A stretch of DNA of 64,000 nucleotides from Aquabacterium sp. (GTDB lineage Bacteria; Pseudomonadota; Gammaproteobacteria; Burkholderiales; Burkholderiaceae_C): NCBI RefSeq assembly GCF_016234775.1, contig NZ_JACRAH010000062.1:26937-90936 (forward strand), read 5' to 3'. Below the pieces are notes generated by a model. The model was not told where the DNA came from. It was given only the letters and a program-made list of their open reading frames with translations, and searched no databases. Below are positions 52,453-63,320 of the stretch, one piece after another (position 1 is the first letter of the stretch; each line of letters begins with the position of its first letter). The translations under genes were made by a program, and so were the position numbers.

Positions 52453-53505
52453 ATGACTTCCATTGCCCTTACTCAGTTTTCGCACGGTGGCGGCTGCGGT
52501 TGCAAAATCGCACCGGGCCTTCTGGCCGAGATTTTGTCACGCGCGCCACAAGGCCTCGTTCCGCCCGAGCTGATGGTGGGGCTGGAGACCAGCGACGACG
52601 CGGCCGTTTACCGCCTCAATGACAGCCAGGCCCTGGTGGCCACCACCGATTTTTTCACGCCCATCGTGGACAGCCCGCGTGATTTCGGGCGCATTGCCGC
52701 TACCAACGCCTTGTCAGACATCTACGCCATGGGCGGTACACCCATCATGGCGCTGGCCCTGGTGGGCATGCCGATCGCCAAGCTGCCGCCGGAGGTGATT
52801 GGCCAGATCCTGTCTGGTGGTGCCGAGGTTTGCCGTGATGCCGGCATTCCGATTGCAGGAGGACACTCGATTGACCTGCTGGAGCCGATTTATGGCCTGG
52901 TGGCCTTGGGTCTGGTCCATCCTGACCGTGTGCGCCGCAATGCCGATGGCCAGGCGGGCGACGTGCTGGTGCTGGGCAAGCCACTGGGCGTAGGCATCTT
53001 GTCTGCTGCATTGAAAAAGGGCCTGCTGACCGACGAGGGGTACGCCCAGATGCTGCGCCACACGACGCAACTCAACCGCGTGGGCACCGTGCTGGGCGGC
53101 CTGTCAGGTGTACACGCCATGACGGATGTGACCGGTTTCGGCCTGGCGGGGCATCTGCTCGAAATATGCCGTGGCTCCGGCCTGGATGCGCGCGTCGAGT
53201 TGGCTTGCCTGCCCTTGATTGAAGAAGCTGCCGTGTTTGCCCGTGAGGGCATCGTGACGGGGGCTTCGGCCCGCAACTGGGCGGCCTATGGGGCCGATGT
53301 GGTGTGGCCGGAAACTGCCTCAGGCTGGATGCAGGCGCTGGCCTCGGATCCGCAGACCAGCGGCGGTCTGCTGGTGAGTTGCGCGCCTGATGCGGTGGAT
53401 GCCGTCCTGGCCGAGTTTGCGCAGGCTGGTTTTGCCAATGCCGCGGTGATCGGGCAGCTCGCCACGCCGGCTGCCGACAAGGCGCGACAATTGCACTTTG
53501 AATGA
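52453..53505 (+). CDS. selD: Selenide, water dikinase
   Basis: 350 residues. Makes selenophosphate from selenide and ATP, the selenium donor for MnmH. The active site is FSHGGGCGCKI with Cys15 and Cys17, so this is the cysteine form, not a selenoprotein (no TGA). Further marks are TSDDAAVYRLNDSQALVATTDFFTPIVD and GGHSIDLLEPIYGLVALG. No selA, selB or selC is in this window, so the visible use of selenium is tRNA modification. Confidence 0.96.
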   Translation: MTSIALTQFSHGGGCGCKIAPGLLAEILSRAPQGLVPPELMVGLETSDDAAVYRLNDSQALVATTDFFTPIVDSPRDFGRIAATNALSDIYAMGGTPIMALALVGMPIAKLPPEVIGQILSGGAEVCRDAGIPIAGGHSIDLLEPIYGLVALGLVHPDRVRRNADGQAGDVLVLGKPLGVGILSAALKKGLLTDEGYAQMLRHTTQLNRVGTVLGGLSGVHAMTDVTGFGLAGHLLEICRGSGLDARVELACLPLIEEAAVFAREGIVTGASARNWAAYGADVVWPETASGWMQALASDPQTSGGLLVSCAPDAVDAVLAEFAQAGFANAAVIGQLATPAADKARQLHFE

Positions 53506-53569
53506 TGCTCGCCGGGGAAGTGCCGGTATGTCCCGGTGCATCCCAAGTGGATGATTCGTATAGAGAAAA

Positions 53570-56305
53570 ATGAAAAATAGCCCAGAGACTCAGCCGCTGG
53601 CGGATGGCGCATTTGCCGGCCACACGCCAATGATGCAGCAATATTTACGCATCAAGGCGGAGCACCCTGACACGCTCGTGTTCTACCGCATGGGAGATTT
53701 CTATGAACTCTTCTATGACGACGCCCGCAAGGCCAATCGCCTGATCGACATCACCCTGACGGTCCGTGGCCAATCCGCTGGCGAGCCTGTGGTGATGGCT
53801 GGCGTGCCGGTGCACGCGGTCGAGACCTACCTCGCCAAGCTGATCCGCCTGGGCGAATCGGTGGCCATTGCCGAGCAGGTGGGCGAAGTCGGCGCCAGCA
53901 AGGGCCCGGTGGAGCGCAAGGTGGTGCGGGTGGTGACGCCCGGCACGCTGACCGACACCGAACTGCTGAATGAGCGCGCGGACGCCTTGCTGCTGGCCGT
54001 GGTCATGGACAAACGCGGCCGCCATGCCGAGCACGCCGTGCCTTGCGCATTGGCCTGGCTGGGGCTGTCCAGCGGCAAGCTGGGCCTGACCGAGTGCACC
54101 GAGCGCGATCTAGCCGGCTGGCTGGCGCGCCTGCAACCCGCCGAAATCCTGTTTGACCGCGAGCGCATTCCGCCCACGCTGCAGCCCTTGCTGACACAAG
54201 GCGGCAAGAGCGTGGCCATGACCAGCCGCCCGACCTGGCAGTTCGACCCAGGCCTGGGCCTGCGCAAGCTGTGCGAGCAATTGCAGGTGAGCAGCCTGCA
54301 GGCCTATGGTGCCCAGGATCTGGGCCTGGCCCATGCCGCCGCTGCGGCCTTGCTGAGCTTCGCCGAACACACGCAGGGCAGGGCGCTGTCGCACGTGGCC
54401 TCGCTGGAGGTGCCGCGCACCACCGACCTGCTGGACCTGCCACCTGCCACCCTGCGCAATCTGGAGTTGACCCAGACCCTGCGTGGCGAAGACTCGCCCA
54501 CGCTGCTGTCGCTGCTGGACACCTGCCGCACCGGCATGGGCAGCCGTGCCTTGCGCCAGTGGCTGACGCAGCCCCTGCGTGATCGCGCCACCGCACGCGC
54601 CCGCCACGATGCCATCGCCTGCCTGCTGACCCCGCCGGGTATAGAGCAGGGTTACGAGTCCGTGCGCGAGGCCCTGCGCCAGATGAGCGATGTGGAACGC
54701 ATCACCGCCCGCGTGGCCTTGCGCCAGGTGCGCCCGCGTGAGCTGGCCGGCCTGCGCGACACCCTGCTGACCTTGCCCGCCTTGCGCGAGCGTGTGCCCG
54801 ATGCCGCACCCTTGCTGGCCCAACTGCATACCGCCTTGCAACCCGATGCAGGCATCGCGCACCAGTTGCAAGCCATGCTGATGGAAACGCCCGCCGTGCT
54901 CCTGCGCGACGGCGGCGTGATCGCCACAGGCTTCGATGCCGATCTGGACGAGCTGCGCGCCATTTCGCAGAACTGCGACGCCTTCCTGCTGGAGCTGGAG
55001 GCCCGCGAACGCGAGCGCACGGGCATCCACAACCTGCGCGTGCAGTACAACAAGGTGCATGGCTTCTACATCGAAGTCACGCAAAGCCAGGCCGAGAAGG
55101 TGCCGCTGGACTACCAGCGCCGCCAGACCCTCAAGAACGCCGAGCGCTTCATCACGCCCGAGCTCAAGGCCTTTGAAGACAAGGCCTTGTCGGCGCAAGA
55201 TCGAGCTCTGGCGCGCGAGAAGTTCCTGTTCGATCAGCTGATCGACTTCCTGCAGTCACACATTGCCGTGCTGGGGGCGCTGGCGCGAGCCTTGTCCACA
55301 CTGGATGGCCTGGCTGCCCTGGCCGAGCGCGCAGCCACCCTGGGCTGGACGCGCCCTGACTTCAGCCCGCATCCCTGCATCGAGATCGAAAAGGGCCGCC
55401 ACCCGGTGGTTGAAGCCCGCTTGATGGAAACCAGCGGTGCGGCCTTCATCCCCAATGACTGCCGCTTTGATGCCAACCGCCGCATGATGATCGTGACCGG
55501 CCCCAACATGGGCGGTAAATCGACCTTCATGCGCCAGGTGGCCTTGATCACCTTGCTGGCGGCCATGGGCTCCTACGTGCCGGCTGCATCGTGCCGCATC
55601 GGGCCGATCGACGCGATCCACACCCGCATCGGCGCGGCAGACGACCTTGCCAATGCCCAGTCCACCTTCATGATGGAGATGACCGAGGCCGCCGCCATCG
55701 TGCACACGGCCACCGAGCAGTCCCTCGTGCTGATGGACGAAATCGGGCGCGGCACCTCCACGTTTGACGGCCTGGCACTGGCCGGTGCGATTGCCAGCCA
55801 TCTGCACGACAAGAACAAGTCTTTCTGCCTGTTCGCCACCCACTACTTCGAGCTCACGGCGCTGCCCGAGAAACACCCTCGTGCGCTGAACGTGCACGTC
55901 GGCGTGGCCGAGTCGGGCGATGACATCATCTTCCTGCACGAACTGCAGCATGGCCCTGCCAGCCGCAGTTATGGTGTGCAGGTGGCCCGCCTGGCCGGCA
56001 TGCCGCATTCGCTGATCCGGCAGGCGCGTGCGACACTGGAGTCTCTCGAAGCCCAGCAGCGCCATTCGGATGAGCAAATCGACCTGTTTGCCCAGGTTGA
56101 GTCGCCTGGCGGCATCAACCTGGATGAACTGGCTGCCAACGCCGCTGCCCGAGGTGGCGCGGTACTTGCAAATGCACCAGATGAAACGCTGACGCCTGCC
56201 GAAGCGCAAACTTTGAGCTTGCTGGCCAGCATCGACCCGGATACCCTGACCCCTCGTGAAGCGCTGGATGCCCTGTACAAACTCAAATCGGTGATTTCAT
56301 CATGA
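53570..56305 (+). CDS. mutS: DNA mismatch repair protein MutS
   Basis: 911 residues, slightly longer than E. coli MutS (853). Mismatch-binding Phe-Glu motif in [14 protein letters not shown] near residue 40, Walker [34 protein letters not shown] as Walker B, and [13 protein letters not shown]. The extra length lies mainly in the C-terminal 60 residues and a short N-terminal segment. It overlaps the next gene by 4 bases. Confidence 0.97.
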   Translation: MKNSPETQPLADGAFAGHTPMMQQYLRIKAEHPDTLVFYRMGDFYELFYDDARKANRLIDITLTVRGQSAGEPVVMAGVPVHAVETYLAKLIRLGESVAIAEQVGEVGASKGPVERKVVRVVTPGTLTDTELLNERADALLLAVVMDKRGRHAEHAVPCALAWLGLSSGKLGLTECTERDLAGWLARLQPAEILFDRERIPPTLQPLLTQGGKSVAMTSRPTWQFDPGLGLRKLCEQLQVSSLQAYGAQDLGLAHAAAAALLSFAEHTQGRALSHVASLEVPRTTDLLDLPPATLRNLELTQTLRGEDSPTLLSLLDTCRTGMGSRALRQWLTQPLRDRATARARHDAIACLLTPPGIEQGYESVREALRQMSDVERITARVALRQVRPRELAGLRDTLLTLPALRERVPDAAPLLAQLHTALQPDAGIAHQLQAMLMETPAVLLRDGGVIATGFDADLDELRAISQNCDAFLLELEARERERTGIHNLRVQYNKVHGFYIEVTQSQAEKVPLDYQRRQTLKNAERFITPELKAFEDKALSAQDRALAREKFLFDQLIDFLQSHIAVLGALARALSTLDGLAALAERAATLGWTRPDFSPHPCIEIEKGRHPVVEARLMETSGAAFIPNDCRFDANRRMMIVTGPNMGGKSTFMRQVALITLLAAMGSYVPAASCRIGPIDAIHTRIGAADDLANAQSTFMMEMTEAAAIVHTATEQSLVLMDEIGRGTSTFDGLALAGAIASHLHDKNKSFCLFATHYFELTALPEKHPRALNVHVGVAESGDDIIFLHELQHGPASRSYGVQVARLAGMPHSLIRQARATLESLEAQQRHSDEQIDLFAQVESPGGINLDELAANAAARGGAVLANAPDETLTPAEAQTLSLLASIDPDTLTPREALDALYKLKSVISS

Positions 56306-57129
56306 CCTACTGTGTGGCCATGCGGCTCAATGCCGGACTCGTCTTCCTGTCTGACTCGCGTACCAACGCGGGTATGGACCAGATCAGCACCTTCCGCAAG
56401 ATGACGGTGTACGAGAAGGCGGGCGAGCGCGTGCTGGTGCTGCTGTCTGCAGGCAACCTGGCCATCACGCAGGCCGTCAAGCAGTTGCTGGGCAGCGAAA
56501 CCATAGAGGGCTCGGACGGCGAGCCTTGCACGATCTGGACGGCCAAGAGCCTGTTCGATGTGGCCCGCATTGTGGGCAGTGCCGTGCGCAAGGTGCATGC
56601 GCGCGATGCCGAGGCCCTGAAAAAGCACGGCATCGACTTCAACTGCAGCCTGATCATCGGCGGGCAGATCAAGGGCGAGACCATGCGCCTGTTCAATGTC
56701 TATGCGGCGGGCAATTTTGTCGAAGCCGGCATCGACGGCGTGTGCTACTTCCAGATCGGCGAATCCAAATACGGCAAGCCGGTAATCGACCGGGTGGTCA
56801 CGCCCGTCACGCCCTTGCAGGAGGCCGCCAAGTGCGCGCTGATCTCGATGGATTCGACGCTGAAGTCCAATCTGTCGGTGGGCCTGCCGCTGGATCTGAT
56901 GGTGTACGACGCAGACGCCTTGAAGGTCGACCAGCTCATCAACATCGACGACACCAACGCGTATTTCCGCATGATCCGCACGAGCTGGGGGCAACGTCTG
57001 CGCCAGGTGTTCGATTCCATCCCGGACCCGACCTGGGATGGCCAACAGCCTGATCTGGCCAGCAATGCGGCGCCTACACAGGCCCAAGCCATGAACCCAC
57101 TGAGCAAGATCACGGCACCCAACGGCTGA
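56302..57129 (+). CDS. Anbu-type proteasome-like protease
   Basis: 275 residues of the ancestral beta-subunit (Anbu) group, related to HslV and proteasome beta subunits. After Met removal the chain begins [23 protein letters not shown], giving Thr1 as possible nucleophile, and [12 protein letters not shown] and [15 protein letters not shown] follow. Anbu proteins form open ring-like assemblies and are usually linked to an alpha-E protein, a transglutaminase and an ATP-grasp protein. None of these is adjacent here; instead the gene overlaps mutS by 4 bases, so it is probably cotranscribed with it. Confidence 0.88.
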   Translation: MTYCVAMRLNAGLVFLSDSRTNAGMDQISTFRKMTVYEKAGERVLVLLSAGNLAITQAVKQLLGSETIEGSDGEPCTIWTAKSLFDVARIVGSAVRKVHARDAEALKKHGIDFNCSLIIGGQIKGETMRLFNVYAAGNFVEAGIDGVCYFQIGESKYGKPVIDRVVTPVTPLQEAAKCALISMDSTLKSNLSVGLPLDLMVYDADALKVDQLINIDDTNAYFRMIRTSWGQRLRQVFDSIPDPTWDGQQPDLASNAAPTQAQAMNPLSKITAPNG

Positions 57130-57152
57130 AACGGGCTGACGGGCCCTGGGCT

Positions 57153-58385
57153 CTAGCGCCAGGCCTCGGCGATCCGCTCGTTGCCGGGGTGGCGGTCCAG
57201 CCACCAGACCACGAACAAGGTGCCGGCTATCGCCAGGCCTGTCGCGATCAGGAAGGTCGGGCCATAGCCCAGCTTGTCGCCCAGCACGCCGCCTGTGAGG
57301 CTGCCCAGGCTGCTGACGGCCACCACCACGCTGGCCAGCAGGGTGTAGTCGGTGCCTGCATGGTTGGGGTCTGACGCGTCCATCATCAAGGTGAACAAGG
57401 CGACGGTGGCCATGGTGCCCACGATGCCCTCCAGAATGGTGGCGGCCCACAAGAGCTCGACGCCCCCCATCCGGAAAGCCACGGCCACGTACAGGCCAAA
57501 GCCCGCAGCTTGCGACAAGCCTGCCAACAGCATCGCCTTGCGGCGCCCCAGGCGATACACCAGCCAGCCCCCGATGCTGGCACCCAGCAGGCTGGTGGCC
57601 GACCCCACGCCGCCTTTCATCAAGGCGATGGTGCTCTTGCTCACGCCGTGATCCAGCAAAAAAGGCGGCAGCAGGGAGTTCAGGATCTGGTCACCAAAGC
57701 GGAAGCAGAAGATCAGGCCGAAGAACACCAGCATGCCAGGCGCCAGCGCGCGATGCAGCCAGCCCATGACCAGTGCCAGCCCCTGTGGCTTGTTGGCGGC
57801 ACCCGTGTGCGCAGGTGGTTCCTTGAGTGGCAGAACGGGCAGGATGGTGAGCGCCAGCAGACCAGCCATGCACAGGAACATCACCTGCCAGCCCTCACGG
57901 GCAAAAATCCACAACAACAATCCACCGCCCAGGACCATGCCCAGGCGATAGGCGCCCACTTGAATTGCATTGGCCAATCCGCGCTCCCGGGCGCCCAACA
58001 AGCGAACAGACAAACCGTCCGTGACCACGTCCTGGGACGCAGCGATCATGTTGAACAGGAAGACCGCCGCAAACAAAATCAAGCTGCCGGCTTTCAGATC
58101 CAATTGAGACAGGATCAAGGCCATCAGGCAAGCGCTGCACTGGAAGAAAAGCAGCCAGCTACGCCGCGAGCCATGGTGATCCAGCGCAGGTGCCCACAGG
58201 AACTTGATGCCCCAGGGCAAGGCCAGAAACTGCAGGAAGCCGATGGCTGTCAGTGACCAGCCTGCATCACGCATCAACACGGGCAGCGCCAGCGTGAAGA
58301 AGCCGAACGGGATGCCTTGCGCGGTGTATAGGCCTGTCAGCAAGGCAACGCGTTGCCCTTGGCTGTTCTGCTCGGGCGCGCTCAT
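57153..58385 (-). CDS. AmpG-like major facilitator permease
   Basis: 410 residues, about 12 membrane helices. The N-terminal LTGLYTAQGIPFGFFTLALPVLMRDAG and FLWAPALDHHGSRRSWLL resemble the AmpG/SLC33 branch, whose members carry muropeptides or acetyl-CoA. The C-terminal half has RLGRRKAMLLAGL. The start is ATG at 58385, overlapping the acyltransferase gene by 4 bases. Substrate is inferred as a muropeptide at best weakly. Confidence 0.8.
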   Translation of the reverse strand: MSAPEQNSQGQRVALLTGLYTAQGIPFGFFTLALPVLMRDAGWSLTAIGFLQFLALPWGIKFLWAPALDHHGSRRSWLLFFQCSACLMALILSQLDLKAGSLILFAAVFLFNMIAASQDVVTDGLSVRLLGARERGLANAIQVGAYRLGMVLGGGLLLWIFAREGWQVMFLCMAGLLALTILPVLPLKEPPAHTGAANKPQGLALVMGWLHRALAPGMLVFFGLIFCFRFGDQILNSLLPPFLLDHGVSKSTIALMKGGVGSATSLLGASIGGWLVYRLGRRKAMLLAGLSQAAGFGLYVAVAFRMGGVELLWAATILEGIVGTMATVALFTLMMDASDPNHAGTDYTLLASVVVAVSSLGSLTGGVLGDKLGYGPTFLIATGLAIAGTLFVVWWLDRHPGNERIAEAWR

Positions 58386-59116
58386 GCCTGGGCTGCTGTG
58401 GTGCCGGCTTCGCGGTCCAGTTCGTCGATACAGGCCTTCATCCGGGCCTGGCAAGTGGCCATCAATTCGGGCATGTCATCCAGCGTCAGTCCGGCCGTGG
58501 GGATGGGCTCAAGAGCCCGCATCACCACCGTGCCACCACGCAAGCGCTTGAGGTTCATGCCGCGCACATAGTTGTTGCCACACAGGGGAATGACGGGTAC
58601 ACCTGCATTGATCGCCATCTGGAAGGCCCCTTTCTTGAGCGGCGCAAAGCCTTTGCCGTGCCCTCGCGTGCCCTCGGCAAACACCCAGATCGTCATGTCC
58701 TTGTGCTGCAGCGTGTCCGTGGTGGTCATCATGGCTTTCTTGGCCTGAGCCGCATTGCCACGCTCGATCAGCACATTGCCGGCCAGCCAGTAGAGTTGGC
58801 CAAAGAAGGGGATCCACCTCAGGCTCGTCTTGCCCAGCGTGACCGTGCGGGGCGGCACCGCATGCCCGAACACGAACAGGTCGTAGTTCGACAGATGGTT
58901 GGCCACGATCACGGCCGGGCGTTTGTGCTTGAGCACGCCATCGATGTCCAGGCGCATCTTCATGCCCATGATGAAGGTAGCGGGCACCGCATAAAGGCGC
59001 GCGGCGATGCGACTGTTGTCGGGGTTGAATGGGCGGCAGAGGCTGATCAGCAGACCAAGCACGCTGGCCAGCACGAAATGCACGCATAACAACAGCATGC
59101 GCAGGGGCAGAAGCAT
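58382..59116 (-). CDS. 1-acyl-sn-glycerol-3-phosphate acyltransferase (PlsC family)
   Basis: 244 residues. One N-terminal membrane helix, then the acyltransferase box NHLSNYD (HX4D), the VFAEGTRGHGKGFAPLKKGAF block with the glycerol-phosphate contact and VPVIPLCGNNYV. Converts lysophosphatidate to phosphatidate. The family has several paralogues per genome in Burkholderiales, so I withhold the plsC symbol. It follows the reductase gene by 42 bases. Confidence 0.88.
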   Translation of the reverse strand: MLLPLRMLLLCVHFVLASVLGLLISLCRPFNPDNSRIAARLYAVPATFIMGMKMRLDIDGVLKHKRPAVIVANHLSNYDLFVFGHAVPPRTVTLGKTSLRWIPFFGQLYWLAGNVLIERGNAAQAKKAMMTTTDTLQHKDMTIWVFAEGTRGHGKGFAPLKKGAFQMAINAGVPVIPLCGNNYVRGMNLKRLRGGTVVMRALEPIPTAGLTLDDMPELMATCQARMKACIDELDREAGTTAAQA

Positions 59117-59158
59117 GACTAAACCTTGAAGTGCGTCAATGAGCGCCCGCAGGCGCCA

Positions 59159-60271
59159 TCAGGCGTCGAGCACCAATTTGTTCGACGCGGGGAATGCGGT
59201 GCAAAGATACACCGCATTTCCCAACATATTGCCGACGACGTCACCTTCTCTGAGCGTCAGTTTGCAAGTGCCACACATGCCTTGGCGGCAACCTGTTTCG
59301 ATGGGCACCTGATGGCGCTCCGCAATCTGCATGAGGCTCAGACCCTGATCGTCTTCGGTCAACTGCACGCGGCGGTCCAGATGGCGGAAGTAGATCTCGG
59401 CCTGTGCGGCCTTGAAGTCCTCGGGCGTCAAAGGTTTGATCTCGTGGGCCACAAAGCGCTCGCTGTCGAGCTTGCCCAGGTCGTAGCCTTTTTCCTTGAG
59501 GATGTTGACCACCTTGTCCATGAAGCCTTGCGGCCCGCACAGGTAGATGTCGCGCTCGCGGAAGTCCGGTATCAGCGTGTCGATGTTGCTGACATCCAGC
59601 GTCGGTGCGAAACGGCCTGAAGCTTTGTCGTCGGGAGAGGGGCGGCTGAGTGCCGTGGTCAGGGCCAGGCCTTCGCTGCGCCAGCGTTGTAAGGTGTCCT
59701 TGAAGATCACGTCCTGTGCGGAAGCAAACTGGGCATACATCGCCATGTCGGGGCGGATGTGATACGCCATTAAGGCCTTGAGCATCGAGTAGGCAGGCGT
59801 GATGCCGGCGCCGGCACTGATGAATAGAATCTTCGATTGCTGGCGGTAGCAGAAGTGGCCTTGTGGTTGCCCGATGCCGAGCACCATGCCGGGCTTCACG
59901 TGTTCGTGCACCCAGTTGGAGACCTTGCCGCCTTTGATTCGTTTGACGGTGATGGTGAAACAGTCGCCCTCCATGGGAGACAGGCTGTAATAGCGTGTGA
60001 GGGTTTCGCCATTGATGTTAGCGCGCAGCGGGATGTACTGGCCTGGCTCGGCCCCTTTCCACAGCTGGTTGGGCATCAGGGTCAAGGTCTTGACGTCGGG
60101 AGCTTCGTCCTTGATGCCCACCACAATGGCCTGCAGCTCGTAAGTCCAGATGAAGTCGTTCCAGCGACGGTTGAAGTCCGTCATGGTGTTGCTGGCGAGG
60201 TAGTCCACCCACTCGCGGCCGATGTGCTGGAGCGCCCAGCGGTTCAGGCGGGAAAGCAGGGCGTCAAGCAT
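59159..60271 (-). CDS. Ferredoxin-type NAD(P)H reductase with C-terminal [2Fe-2S] domain, partner of the desaturase
   Basis: 370 residues. FAD-binding part with TRYYSLSP (about 110-117), NAD part ILFISAGAGITPAYSMLKAL and IYLCGPQGFMDKV, then a plant-type ferredoxin with Cys ligands in ETGCRQGMCGTCKLTLREG and YLCTAFPAS. Such one-chain reductases supply electrons to membrane desaturases. Its start overlaps the desaturase stop by 8 bases, which supports that pairing. Confidence 0.9.
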   Translation of the reverse strand: MLDALLSRLNRWALQHIGREWVDYLASNTMTDFNRRWNDFIWTYELQAIVVGIKDEAPDVKTLTLMPNQLWKGAEPGQYIPLRANINGETLTRYYSLSPMEGDCFTITVKRIKGGKVSNWVHEHVKPGMVLGIGQPQGHFCYRQQSKILFISAGAGITPAYSMLKALMAYHIRPDMAMYAQFASAQDVIFKDTLQRWRSEGLALTTALSRPSPDDKASGRFAPTLDVSNIDTLIPDFRERDIYLCGPQGFMDKVVNILKEKGYDLGKLDSERFVAHEIKPLTPEDFKAAQAEIYFRHLDRRVQLTEDDQGLSLMQIAERHQVPIETGCRQGMCGTCKLTLREGDVVGNMLGNAVYLCTAFPASNKLVLDA

Positions 60272-61433
60272 GACCGGTTCCGGCGTTGGACGCTTGGGTT
60301 TGAGTTGCAGGAGGGAATGAATGCTTCCACATCACCGACATGTAGTTGCGGATGGCGCGGCCCCAGTTGGGGTTGCACTTGTAGTCCACACCGTACTTCT
60401 TGCACACGGCCTTCACTTCCTTGGCCATGTCTGGGTAGTGGTGCGAGGGAATGTCGGGGAACAGGTGGTGCTCGATCTGGTAGTTCAGGTGGCCCCACAG
60501 GATGCTCATGCGGCGGCTGCCCTTGAAGTTCACCGACGACTCCAGTTGCGACAGGTACCAGTGGCCCTTGTGCTTGAGTGCGTCAGCCGATTGCAGGGGT
60601 TCGGTGAAATGCGTGGCCTGGATCGTCATGCTGACCCAGTAGTTGTTGATCACGTCCGCCAGGGCATTGCCCAGCAGCACCTTCAGGCCAGAGAAGCCCG
60701 TAGCCGCCGCCAGCAGCGGGAACACGATGTACTCTTTTGTCAGAACGCGCCAGATGGCGCGGCTGTTGCGCTTGGCCAGGGCTTCGTCCGACTCGCCGGC
60801 CGTGTCCACCATGGCGTAGCCCTTGTTGCCTTCGGGGAAGGCACGCTCGCGGAATTTCTGCCCGAAGCCCAGGTTCTGCGCGTTGAACTGATACAGCATC
60901 GTGGGGTACGCGCCGAACAGGTAGACGGGCACCTGGAACAGGTGTCGCTTGTTCCAGGGGGTCAGGTCATTGGTGCGCAGGATGCCGTGGTTCAGGTCGG
61001 GGTCCATTTCGAACACATTGGTGTGCACGTGGTGCAGGCCATTGTGTTCACGGCGCCAGCCTTCTTCATCCACAGGCGCCTTCCACTTGAAGTTATGCGC
61101 ATGGAACTGCGGGAGCTCCGGGAAGTAGTCATACTGCCCGTGCAACACGTTGTGGCCGATTTCGATGGCCTCGATGTTGCGGTGCAAAAAGGTGAAGAAC
61201 ACGCCGAGCGAGAATGTGATCGGTTCGGGGCTCACCCACAGCAATCCGCGGCCAATGACCTCGAAAATGCGAGAATTGCGGCGAAGTCCCTTGATGTAGG
61301 CGATATCCTTGGGCCCCAGCTTGGCGCGATAACGCTGCTTGATGTCGTCGATTTCCTTCTCGATCTGGTCAAAAAGGGCGGGGTCGACGTTGGTGAGCGC
61401 GGAGGGGCGCCCCGTGTAGATGTTGTTGGTCAT
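60264..61433 (-). CDS. Membrane fatty acid desaturase
   Basis: 389 residues. Three His boxes are present: HNVLH (HX3H), HNGLHHVHTN (HXXHH) and QIEHHLFPD (QXXHH), the last typical of acyl-lipid or front-end type desaturases. Membrane segments are near 75-95, 195-215 and 250-285. The ATG at 61433 (MTNNIYTG) is used; the frame upstream lacks family character. First gene of a four-gene unit with the reductase, acyltransferase and permease. Confidence 0.9.
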   Translation of the reverse strand: MTNNIYTGRPSALTNVDPALFDQIEKEIDDIKQRYRAKLGPKDIAYIKGLRRNSRIFEVIGRGLLWVSPEPITFSLGVFFTFLHRNIEAIEIGHNVLHGQYDYFPELPQFHAHNFKWKAPVDEEGWRREHNGLHHVHTNVFEMDPDLNHGILRTNDLTPWNKRHLFQVPVYLFGAYPTMLYQFNAQNLGFGQKFRERAFPEGNKGYAMVDTAGESDEALAKRNSRAIWRVLTKEYIVFPLLAAATGFSGLKVLLGNALADVINNYWVSMTIQATHFTEPLQSADALKHKGHWYLSQLESSVNFKGSRRMSILWGHLNYQIEHHLFPDIPSHHYPDMAKEVKAVCKKYGVDYKCNPNWGRAIRNYMSVMWKHSFPPATQTQASNAGTGHA

Positions 61434-61548
61434 GAAAGGCCAGGTCCGGGGTGGTGGCGGCGCGATGCGAAAAAATGCCGGGACGCAAAAGCCGCGCAGT
61501 ATAGAAGACTGCATGGGGTTAACCGGGCCTCAGTATCGAGGGGGTTGA

Positions 61549-63297
<1,749 letters not shown>

Positions 63298-63320
63298 ACA
63301 AGGCGCTGAGGAAACATGCC

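Noticed and set aside
52453..52520. Possible selenocysteine in SelD.
   Set aside because: The active-site codons read Cys (GGGCGCK); no in-frame TGA is present.
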